Shown in pieces: positions 16,220 to 20,780 of a stretch of 20,780 nucleotides of DNA; the first letter of the stretch is position 1, and each line of letters opens with the position of its first letter. The notes under the pieces are model-generated. The model was not told where the DNA came from, did not search any database, and worked only from the letters and a program-made list of their open reading frames with translations. The stretch lies in IMG/VR virus record IMGVR_UViG_3300003886_000062, positions 1-20,780 of that record. One strand, written 5' to 3'. The stretch is from a virus. Both the position numbers and the translations under genes were made by a program.

Positions 16220-16321
16220 TCATACGCCATAAAATGCCTTCGCGACCATGAATCCACCGAAAAACGCGAATACCATTAGGCCAATGATGATTCGCAAAGA
16301 CCGTGCTTCATTTTTGGTCAT
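16220..16321 (-). CDS. Small single-span membrane protein (33 aa)
   Basis: A 33-codon frame with ATG at 16321-16319 and TGA at 16222-16220. The product is a short charged head (MTKNEARSLR), one hydrophobic segment of about 18 residues (IIIGLMVFAFFGGFMVAK), and a short tail AFYGV. The positive residues before the span suggest the N-terminus stays inside, though Lys28 at the other end makes topology uncertain. AGGGGA lies six bases upstream of the ATG, inside the end of the preceding gene, with which it overlaps by 14 nt. It is the last gene of the minus-strand operon. Small phage membrane proteins of this shape can be holin-like, superinfection-related or envelope-modulating. Nothing here selects among these. 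Confidence 0.6.
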   Translation of the reverse strand: MTKNEARSLRIIIGLMVFAFFGGFMVAKAFYGV

Positions 16322-16673
16322 CGTCATTCCCCTGTTGTCGTGCGACTACGGTAAGGGCTGCTCTGGCGTAATCGCCTATTTGGTATGCTGATAAATCGCA
16401 ATTATCTAATTCGTGCATAAATTCCATTGCTGTTTCATAAAGCAAGCCGTCGTCATTGGTATAGTCGCTGGACTGGAGCCTCATCCACTCCAATACCGCA
16501 TAGTCGTCCTTGGCGCTGGTAAAGGGGTCTGGTAGGCTTGATGGCGCACGATCATTACCGGCAGGGTCTATCCATCGTTGTGCTGATATTGGTCGTCCCA
16601 TAACAACAACCGTGTGAACCTCGCCGCGCTCCCACCCCATAGCCTCGGCCAACTTGATGCGCCCCTCATCCAT
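16308..16673 (-). CDS. Phage ABA-sandwich-like hypothetical protein
   Basis: 121 residues. The beginning, RIKLAEAMGWERGE, followed by a strand and loop with DPAGNDRAPSSLPDPFTSAKDDYAVLEWMR, has the layout of the phage ABA-sandwich/BC1872-like family: an initial 'IAEAMGW' helix, a variable loop, then 'LPDFTxDxxAxxxV'. A second half with ETAMEFMHEL and YQIGDYARAALTVVA follows, where relatives have 'ALCRAALXA'. The function of this family is unknown. The ATG has no strong ribosome site and lies 105 nt inside the preceding frame, which is unusual for this operon. The family-like N-terminus nevertheless supports it. Its end overlaps the 33-aa membrane ORF. Confidence 0.68.
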   Translation of the reverse strand: MDEGRIKLAEAMGWERGEVHTVVVMGRPISAQRWIDPAGNDRAPSSLPDPFTSAKDDYAVLEWMRLQSSDYTNDDGLLYETAMEFMHELDNCDLSAYQIGDYARAALTVVARQQGNDDDQK

Positions 16674-16927
16674 CGCGATTTTGTCCGTCGTGCTATTTCG
16701 ATAGCGTTGTGCAGCCCGTAGTTATCTTCATCCATCTGCGCAATATGTTCGAGCACCCACCGGAATGCCGATGCCTCCGTATACAATTTTTCAATCTCGT
16801 GTGCAGCCTGTGGAAGTCGGTGGAATCGACCATCAATGCACGTCCACGCTAAGTTATTGGCATTGCGCTCTAAGTCGCGGTGCATTTCGCGAAGAATACG
16901 GGGTAAGGCTATTGGCGCTCTACGCAT
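16568..16927 (-). CDS. Hypothetical helical protein, C-terminus overlapping next gene
   Basis: 119 residues. The first ~85 (PRILREMHRDLERNANNLAW... TEASAFRWVLEHIAQMDEDN) read as a natural, amphipathic helical protein with a WTCIDG turn. The last ~35 (SRWMRGASSWPRLWGGS...) are Arg/Trp/Ser-rich and are read out of frame through the start of the next gene. That tail looks like an unselected read-through extension, so the ancestral stop may have been lost or a frameshift may be present. The start is supported by an 8-nt overlap with the upstream stop (ATGCGTAG, 16927-16920) and by AAAGG upstream. Function is not recognised. Confidence 0.65.
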   Translation of the reverse strand: MRRAPIALPRILREMHRDLERNANNLAWTCIDGRFHRLPQAAHEIEKLYTEASAFRWVLEHIAQMDEDNYGLHNAIEIARRTKSRWMRGASSWPRLWGGSAARFTRLLLWDDQYQHNDG

Positions 16928-17690
16928 CCGCCTGACCTTTACCGTCTGCGTCGTGGTCAGAAGCGGCCCAATTCAATAACTGAAGAACCTGCGCCGGAGT
17001 GCTTCGATTGCTCACCGTGTCGCCACTCTCCATGAAGTCAGGCAGCATCAGCAGCTCGCCGTTGTTCGGCCCCCACACCCCACACTCAGCCGCCGAGCTG
17101 CCATCAGATCCGGACGATTCTTCATCGCGTCCGATGCGGCGATCATAGTTATCGCAGTAGTTACCTGGACCGAATTGCACCGACACGGTGTAGCCGTTAG
17201 CAAATGTGATGTGAAAGCCCTTTTTTCCTGTGATTTTAAACATTGGGTTTCTGTCCTTTCTCGACAAACTTCGCCATCGCACAATTACATTGTCGATCTG
17301 TCCAATAGCGGCACTTCTCGTCATGTACTCGACCGGGATGTCGGCACACGTACACTCGCCGTCTTCTACGCGATGTAGAGGGCATGTCGGATCGTGGTTC
17401 CACGGTGCTTTGGGATCATCAAGAACAGACTCGATTGCCTCCCGATCCGTTTGACTACCTGAGTCTGAATACAAATTGTCAAACTCTGCCTGCACCAATT
17501 CCATTGTTTCTGGAAGTTCGACAGAAAGACCCTTAATCATGGACGCAATAAAACCTTGTAGTACCGAGACTTCAGCATTCAGGCGATCTATCTCTACTTT
17601 TGCTTCTCGCATAAAGTTGGATCCGCCGCATGGCCTGCCGGGGATGCAAGTCCATCCGTCCCATTGGTCACTGTCTGGTTGGTTACTCAT
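16920..17690 (-). CDS. Two-part hypothetical phage protein with possible internal start
   Basis: 256 residues from ATG at 17690, which overlaps the upstream stop by 8 nt (ATGAGTAA). A longer frame to 17786 is open but would run deep into the preceding gene. The N-terminal half has a helix (~26-55), then a Cys/His cluster HDPTCPLHRVEDGECTC (~99-115) that could bind zinc. From M150 the sequence MFKITGKKGFHITF...VSVQFGPGNYCDNYD...LNWAAS matches a stand-alone phage protein family of about 100 residues that normally starts with this Met. Thus the gene looks like an in-frame fusion of two families, or two proteins are made from one frame (see 17241-17259). Function of either part is unknown. Confidence 0.74.
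   Translation of the reverse strand: MSNQPDSDQWDGWTCIPGRPCGGSNFMREAKVEIDRLNAEVSVLQGFIASMIKGLSVELPETMELVQAEFDNLYSDSGSQTDREAIESVLDDPKAPWNHDPTCPLHRVEDGECTCADIPVEYMTRSAAIGQIDNVIVRWRSLSRKDRNPMFKITGKKGFHITFANGYTVSVQFGPGNYCDNYDRRIGRDEESSGSDGSSAAECGVWGPNNGELLMLPDFMESGDTVSNRSTPAQVLQLLNWAASDHDADGKGQADA
17241..17259 (-). promoter_or_regulatory. Internal ribosome binding site and ATG (in-frame second start)
   Basis: On the minus strand AAAGGA (17259-17254) precedes ATG (17243-17241) by ten bases. This ATG is in frame with the larger gene and opens a 107-codon product that begins exactly where a separate phage protein family begins (MFKITGKKG). This suggests either independent translation of the C-terminal domain or a recent fusion. 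Confidence 0.5.
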
Positions 17691-17721
17691 CAGATTGCAC
17701 CTGTTTATTCTCCTCAGCAGC
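17683..17721 (-). repeat. Gene-junction repeat, copy 1
   Basis: On the minus strand this segment contains GCTGCTGAGGA, then ACAGGTGCAA, three variable bases and GATGAGTAA. It closely matches 18176-18211 (GCTGCCGAGGA ... ACAGGTGCAA ... GATGGGTAA), with one three-base length difference. It encodes the end of one protein (AAEENKQVQSDE-stop) and the start codon of the next, with GAGGA as a possible ribosome site. Confidence 0.65.
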
Positions 17722-18183
17722 GGCCAGCATCGCAGCGAAATCTGTTGGGCTAATGTGTTCGCACTCAAGCCATCCTCTCTGCTCACATTTAGGGCAGACT
17801 TTTTTCATCACGGGGACCGCTCTGGGCAGAGCGGCGGCGGCCTTATCGATCATTTCGGACATTGCTGTTTCGGTAGCGGCGCTCATCAAATCGGCTTGCT
17901 TGGGGCTACCTGAATCCCCGGTAACAGCCCAAACCGGACATTCCTTATCATGCTCAGCGTCGAAGTGTTGATCGCAATGAGGGCAGTATTCATGATTATT
18001 CAGAACACCAATCGCCGTCTCGTAGTTTTCTTCTTTCCTGCGAAGCAGGTTCTTGTCGCTGCGCAATAGGGCGTTGAGCATTTCGAGTTTCGTGACTTCA
18101 GCAGCCAGTCGCCCGATTTCTTTCTGTTGCTCAGCCATCCGAGCCAAAGTCTCCTCGTCAGCGCCATCGTAAAATTTACCCAT
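17683..18183 (-). CDS. Coiled-coil protein with two Cys/His zinc-binding-like motifs
   Basis: 166 residues from ATG 18183, which overlaps the upstream stop by 8 nt (ATGGGTAA). The frame is open further upstream, but that part lies within the preceding gene and is basic and unlike the rest. Residues ~11-58 form a heptad-rich coiled coil (AEQQKEIGRLAAEVTKLEMLNALL). C67-x2-C70, H78 and C82 (YCPHCDQHF... HDKECPVW) form a C2HC-like knuckle, and C130-x2-C133, C141, H143 (VCPKCEQRGWLECEH) a second one. Between them is a GDSGSPKQAD linker. Such small Cys-rich phage proteins often act as host-factor or nucleic-acid binders, but no function can be assigned here. Confidence 0.75.
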   Translation of the reverse strand: MGKFYDGADEETLARMAEQQKEIGRLAAEVTKLEMLNALLRSDKNLLRRKEENYETAIGVLNNHEYCPHCDQHFDAEHDKECPVWAVTGDSGSPKQADLMSAATETAMSEMIDKAAAALPRAVPVMKKVCPKCEQRGWLECEHISPTDFAAMLAAAEENKQVQSDE

Positions 18184-18211
18184 CGTCTTGCACCTGTCTG
18201 TCCTCGGCAGC
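18176..18211 (-). repeat. Gene-junction repeat, copy 2
   Basis: Second copy of the junction described at 17683-17721. Here it encodes AAEDRQVQDDG-stop and the start of the 166-residue gene. The encoded tails of the two upstream proteins are alike (AAE-acidic-...-QVQ-x-D-x), although the rest of those proteins differ. Confidence 0.65.
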
Positions 18212-18421
18212 GATTTCGGCAATCGACAACGCAATTTCGCGTAGGGCTTTGGCCTCAACTTCTCGCTCTGCAAGAAATAGCGCGGCAGCTCGTTCGCGAA
18301 CAATGACTGCGGCCGTCATCATGCCGTCCTTGTGCCCGCACGCCCTACCTTCGTTGTAGCCTTCCTGATTTGCTTCGGCCAACTCATCAGGGTCGGCGGC
18401 TCTGTGTTCAACATCGGTCAC
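18176..18421 (-). CDS. Small Ala/Glu-rich helical protein
   Basis: 81 residues from a GTG start at 18421. GGAG eight bases upstream and a 12-nt gap from the previous stop support this start. The N-terminus is acidic (DVEHRAADPDELAEAN), then EGYNEGRACGHKDG, and the rest is one long Ala/Glu/Arg helix (MMTAAVIVRERAAALFLAEREVEAKALREIALSIAEI) that may be amphipathic or coiled coil. The family is not recognised. The C-terminus (RQVQDDG) is shared in style with the next protein's C-terminus. It lies mid-operon, so it may be an accessory or regulatory factor. Confidence 0.68.
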   Translation of the reverse strand: MTDVEHRAADPDELAEANQEGYNEGRACGHKDGMMTAAVIVRERAAALFLAEREVEAKALREIALSIAEIAAEDRQVQDDG

Positions 18422-18433
18422 TGTTTATCTCCG

Positions 18434-18721
18434 TCAGTGCTTCGCCACGACTTGCGGCGTTGACATGTGGGCGAATAGGGTCGCGAGCGTATCGAGGGCG
18501 AATTTCGCCTGCTCTCGCATTTCCGGCGCTGGAATTTTTGAAAAGAGCTCATTGATTCCTTGCATCATGAGGTCGGCCGTTGCTTCGGCCTCATCCTTCG
18601 TCTCGAAGATCGCGCCGCTTTCGACCTCGAACTCGCCGAAATCGATGACGAGGTGAACACCATGTTTACAGCTCCAGGTCGCTGAAACGGGTACGGTCAT
18701 AGTTCCGTTGAGTTCACCCAC
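18434..18721 (-). CDS. Small hypothetical protein
   Basis: 95 residues from GTG 18721, which overlaps the upstream stop by 8 nt (GTGGGTGA) and follows CGGAG by eight bases. A start at the ATG 21 nt further in (MTVPV) cannot be excluded. The N-terminal half is beta (VSATWSCKHGVHLVIDFGEFEVESGAIFETKDEAEA), and the C-terminal half is helical (ATADLMMQGINELFSKI... MREQAKFALDTLATLFAHM). The family is not recognised and there is no catalytic motif. The codon pattern is regular and the reading frame is flanked by tightly packed genes, so it is probably real. Confidence 0.72.
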   Translation of the reverse strand: MGELNGTMTVPVSATWSCKHGVHLVIDFGEFEVESGAIFETKDEAEATADLMMQGINELFSKIPAPEMREQAKFALDTLATLFAHMSTPQVVAKH

Positions 18722-18995
18722 TTGGGTCTCCGGTGGACAGTGGTTCGTCGAATGCCTTTCCGGACCACGCCAATTGCTTGATTCGCTCTAATCCCGATAC
18801 GGACCAACGATTGATGATTGCAATATTGATTGCCTTCCAGTCCACATGATTTTCCGAGCGCAGGGCAAGCGCGTAGGTTTGGGCTATCTGCTTCTGAGTA
18901 CAGCACTGGTTGATTTCATTCTGGATGACCATGTCGGCGCACATCAGGTTGAGCGTATAGCCGTCGCCTAGATCAATCGGTCGTTGAATGCTCAC
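18714..18995 (-). CDS. Hypothetical phage protein (93 aa)
   Basis: The start GTG at 18995 forms GTGA with the preceding stop and has GGAGG and AGGA upstream. The ATG at 19025 would extend into the upstream gene and is less likely. The product starts SIQRPIDLGDGYTLNLMCADMVIQNEINQCC and continues TYALALRSENHVDWKAINIAIINRWSVSGLERIKQLAW. The latter half (helix, DW, IN..I..RWS, LERIK..AW) is a block I recall from small phage proteins of unknown role. Cys pairs are present but no clear metal site. The protein ends in STGDPSG, a tail similar in style to other genes in this operon. Confidence 0.7.
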   Translation of the reverse strand: MSIQRPIDLGDGYTLNLMCADMVIQNEINQCCTQKQIAQTYALALRSENHVDWKAINIAIINRWSVSGLERIKQLAWSGKAFDEPLSTGDPSG

Positions 18996-19195
18996 TGTCC
19001 TGAGTCCTCCACGGACTCGATCCACTCACAATCGTCGAGTCCATATTTGCGAAGCTGTTGGTGTAATTGATTGCAGGCGAGTATTGCTGACTGAGCTTCC
19101 ATTGCGATGGAATAGTCTTCGCTGGAATTTAAGGTTCCAACGATTCTCGTCAAGTCACTAACGATACAATTCAGTCGGTCGCCTATAGTGCTCAC
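18992..19195 (-). CDS. Small hypothetical helical protein (67 aa)
   Basis: Start GTG at 19195 overlaps the previous stop (GTGA, 19195-19192). The sequence is a helical protein (IGDRLNCIVSDLTRIVGTLN... YSIAMEAQSAILACNQLHQQLRKYG) with an acidic end (CEWIESVEDSGQ). There is no recognisable domain. Support comes from the tight 4-nt overlaps at both ends (next gene GTG at 18995) and from regular codon use. Expression is probably coupled to the gene upstream, as no strong ribosome site of its own is seen. Confidence 0.65.
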   Translation of the reverse strand: MSTIGDRLNCIVSDLTRIVGTLNSSEDYSIAMEAQSAILACNQLHQQLRKYGLDDCEWIESVEDSGQ

Positions 19196-19479
19196 GATCC
19201 ACTGTCCCCGGCGGACCCAAGCGCCTCTATCTTTTGCTCTAGCATCTGTAGGTCTTTCTCCGTGCCATCGTCTCGATATTTAACAACTTTACGTGCTGCT
19301 TCTACTATTTCCTCTAACTTTTCGATGCGCTCGTTTAGACTGCGCTCTCCGCGTAGCCCAACATCGATGCGCTCGTTCGCCTGTTCCAGTGCGTCAGCAC
19401 ACCTACTGGCCATGCGCTGGTCGTTCTCGCCATCGTCGAAGCACCGCAGCCAGGCGATTAAGATTTCCTGTGAGTTCAC
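19192..19479 (-). CDS. Small coiled-coil protein (95 aa)
   Basis: Start GTG at 19479 overlaps the upstream stop (GTGA), with AAGGA upstream. The N-terminus has a helix (SQEILIAWLRCFDDGENDQ), followed by a long charged coiled-coil region (MASRCADALEQANERIDVGLRGERSLNERIEKLEEIVEAARKVV) and a second helix (DLQMLEQKIEAL) before the tail GSAGDSGS. The GDSGS-type tail also occurs as a linker in the 166- and 256-residue proteins of the same operon. Function is unknown. Confidence 0.68.
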   Translation of the reverse strand: MNSQEILIAWLRCFDDGENDQRMASRCADALEQANERIDVGLRGERSLNERIEKLEEIVEAARKVVKYRDDGTEKDLQMLEQKIEALGSAGDSGS

Positions 19480-19661
19480 TGTTTGTCCTTAACGCCTGCC
19501 GTGGTGTGGCTCGAGTCTTCCCACTCCTTGGGCGATAGCCAGGTCCGGGCATCACACTCCGAACACAGCACATGCATTACGCGCGAGCCGTATAGGATTC
19601 GGAATATCGGAGTCCCACCGACGCCGCTATTGCTATGCCAAAAGTGGGCGCACGCGGTCAT
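19476..19661 (-). CDS. Small Cys/His protein (61 aa)
   Basis: A 61-residue product starting at ATG 19661, which overlaps the TGA of the upstream gene (ATGA). Two upstream in-frame Met codons (the nearest at 19673) and a much longer open frame exist, but they lie within the exported protein gene. C4, H6 and H9 (ACAHFWH) and C33-x2-C36 (LCSECDART) could form a small zinc site, in the manner of a zinc ribbon. A central RILYGSRVMHVL strand pair supports that fold. The ending KEWEDSSHTTAGVKDKQ is polar. The function cannot be told; phage zinc-ribbon mini-proteins are common in such operons. Confidence 0.62.
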   Translation of the reverse strand: MTACAHFWHSNSGVGGTPIFRILYGSRVMHVLCSECDARTWLSPKEWEDSSHTTAGVKDKQ

Positions 19662-20410
19662 TTCTGCAGGCATACGAGGTACGCTTCGGTGGCGCGCTCG
19701 TTTCTGATGCGGCAGGTTGAAAGCTTCTCGATCGTCGTATCCCGATCGGTAGCGACCTCGAGCAGCGTTTGCTCGAGTCGATCGATCTCTTGAAGTAACA
19801 GGAGGCTTTGGGCGGCGGCATCGTCGTGCGCTATTTGGCGCCGGTATTCGTCTGTCACGATTGTGATGCAGTCGGCCTGCCTGGTATTGCGAGGGCTGTC
19901 GAAGGCCACGGCATTTCGATATTGCTTGCCGCCGCAGTTCAGTCGGGCCTTGATCATTACGCTGCGCTCCATTTCCGCGAGGTAGGACGCCCAGCACTCA
20001 TTGTTCAGGATATGGATCCCGAGAAATCCGCCGCCGCTACTGCCTGCGCCACCGCCATCGGCGCCGCCCCAGCACCCACTCGCGCCAGGCTGAGATCGCG
20101 ACAGGGCGAAGAAGCTGCTGTTGTAGGACGTCGTACTTGATGCCCCGGTAGCGTCCCCACCAGTTGCGTCTGAGGATCCCCCTGTTGCGTCCGCCGCACC
20201 TCCCGCTGCATCGGCCTGGCCGCCGGTTGCGTTGGAGTTTGCGTCTGCGGCCGCGTCGGCCTCAGCGCCGGCATGCGCCCCAGCCGTAGCGTCTGCATCC
20301 GATATCGTTACAGGCGGCGGCTCAGGCGACGGTGGTGGAGGTTTCTTGACGCCGGCGAGTGCGGACGTGGATATCAGGGCTAAAAGCAGTCCCAGAAGTC
20401 GATGTTTCAT
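19658..20410 (-). CDS. Exported Ala/Gly-rich protein with disulfide-type Cys and C-terminal helix
   Basis: 250 residues. A signal peptide is clear: MKHR, a hydrophobic core LLGLLLALIST, then SALA with likely cleavage after A19. Next is a Pro-rich stretch (KKPPPPSPEPPP), then a low-complexity region of degenerate DATGG/ADA repeats (~38-92). The C-terminal domain has C113, C139, C159, C181, C233 and C247, which suggests disulfide bonds in the periplasm. It contains GFLGIHILNNECWASYLAEMER and a helix (QSLLLLQEIDRLEQTLLEVATDRD) that may be coiled coil. Phages carry a family of exported proteins with SASA/ATGG-type spacers and a Cys-bearing end, of unknown function; this looks like a divergent member. 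GGGAG precedes the ATG by six bases. No lipobox is visible, so a spanin role is not supported. Confidence 0.8.
   Translation of the reverse strand: MKHRLLGLLLALISTSALAGVKKPPPPSPEPPPVTISDADATAGAHAGAEADAAADANSNATGGQADAAGGAADATGGSSDATGGDATGASSTTSYNSSFFALSRSQPGASGCWGGADGGGAGSSGGGFLGIHILNNECWASYLAEMERSVMIKARLNCGGKQYRNAVAFDSPRNTRQADCITIVTDEYRRQIAHDDAAAQSLLLLQEIDRLEQTLLEVATDRDTTIEKLSTCRIRNERATEAYLVCLQK
20135..20299 (-). repeat. Degenerate DATGG-type coding repeat
   Basis: Within the exported protein, residues ~38-92 are an array of Ala/Asp/Gly/Thr units such as NATGG, DAAGG, DATGG, DATGG and DATGA. The bases are correspondingly GC-rich and repetitive. It is probably a flexible periplasmic spacer and a site prone to length change. 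Confidence 0.7.
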
Positions 20411-20431
20411 GGTTTTCTCCCAACTAGTCGA

Positions 20432-20780
20432 TTATTTTTCGAGTTTGATAAGTGGTGTGCCCTTCAGCGCCTTACGCGCTGCAGGCGTGTCCTCGAATAT
20501 TCGATGCAGCTCAAACAAGCGCCTGGCGTTGTTGTCCAGCGGCTCAGGGTCGCCGACGATGCGTGCGACGCACGTAACATTGTCGTCCTCGACACGACAG
20601 CCCTGCATGCCGTAGAGCATCGCGTTACTTTCGAGCGCCTCAAGCGCTGCGTCGTAGCCGTCCTTTGTCGCCCTGAACACCGGGTCCATCGCGACCGGCT
20701 CACGCACGTATCGAACACTCGAGTCTTTTTGGATAAAGCCGTAAAGCTCCGTGATCACAAAGCCGCTGACATCGAGGTCC
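20432..20780 (-). CDS. Hypothetical protein, N-terminus outside window
   Basis: At least 116 residues are visible. The frame is open to the window edge (codons GAC CTC GAT GTC AGC GGC TTT precede the GTG at 20758), so that GTG is probably internal and the real start lies beyond 20780. The sequence runs ITELYGFIQKDSSVRYVREP, DGYDAALEALESNAMLYG, then CRVEDDNVTCVARIVGD with a Cys pair nine residues apart, and a helix NARRLFELHRIFEDTP ending at LIKLEK. It is separated from the exported protein by 21 bp that hold only that gene's ribosome site. No family is recognised; if the missing N-terminus is a signal peptide, the Cys pair could form a disulfide. Confidence 0.65.
   Translation of the reverse strand, partial: DLDVSGFVITELYGFIQKDSSVRYVREPVAMDPVFRATKDGYDAALEALESNAMLYGMQGCRVEDDNVTCVARIVGDPEPLDNNARRLFELHRIFEDTPAARKALKGTPLIKLEK

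Noticed and set aside
17476-17971. Two plus-strand open frames of 145 and 113 codons
   Set aside because: Opposite to the tightly packed minus-strand operon, and overlapping each other. No ribosome site or domain.
19476-19997. 173-codon form of the small Cys/His protein
   Set aside because: The extra N-terminal 112 residues are Arg/Pro-rich and lie inside the exported protein gene. The ATGA start at 19661 fits the operon pattern.
19658-20410. Exported protein as an outer-membrane spanin
   Set aside because: No lipobox Cys follows the signal peptide, and the length and Cys-rich end do not fit a spanin.
1-20780. CRISPR array, tRNA genes, insertion sequences, anti-phage or toxin systems
   Set aside because: No regularly spaced repeats, cloverleaf-like segments, transposase motifs or defence domains could be seen on either strand.

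Overview
The window is a stretch of tailed-bacteriophage (Caudoviricetes) or prophage DNA. A long non-contractile (siphovirus-type) tail is the best reading: there is one tail tube gene, a tape measure, a slippery pair of tail assembly chaperones and a lambda/GTA-type tail tip, and no sheath gene is visible. The base composition looks moderately GC-rich, GTG starts are common and Shine-Dalgarno sequences are strong. The tail tip proteins are of the DUF2163/BR0599 and PF13550 kind found in phages and gene transfer agents of Proteobacteria, so a proteobacterial host is my guess. The sequence does not prove it. No integrase, portal, capsid, lysis, tRNA or CRISPR feature is visible here.

Plus strand, 1-16171: a tightly packed late operon in which almost every gene overlaps or abuts the next. 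Positions 1-2274 hold four beta-rich proteins with Ig/BppU-like modules, probably head decoration or fibre components. Positions 2284-4065 hold the neck: a connector adaptor, a head-closure protein, an HK97 gp10-like neck protein and a tail terminator. Positions 4078-6500 hold the tail tube, read from an ATT start codon, and two tail assembly chaperones joined by a -1 ribosomal frameshift. The tape measure follows (6497-8659). Two virion structural proteins (8669-11040) and three tail tip proteins come next: a distal-tail-like protein, a hub with four Cys that could hold an Fe-S cluster, and a tip attachment protein (11047-16171).

Minus strand, 16220-20780: a convergent operon of at least twelve small genes, mostly of unknown function. 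Starts are chained to upstream stops by 4-nt (RTGA) or 8-nt (RTGnGT-stop) overlaps, and five consecutive genes use GTG. It contains small Cys/His-rich proteins, coiled-coil proteins, an exported Ala/Gly-rich protein, and at its 3' end a 33-codon single-span membrane protein. The two operons converge on a 48-nt gap at 16172-16219.

The plus-strand genes together build the path from head-tail joining to the tail tip. I found no clearly new biological system. The strongest unusual points are the ATT start of the tail tube gene, the chaperone frameshift at a non-classical slip site, the small membrane ORF, and the repeated junction architecture of the minus-strand operon.
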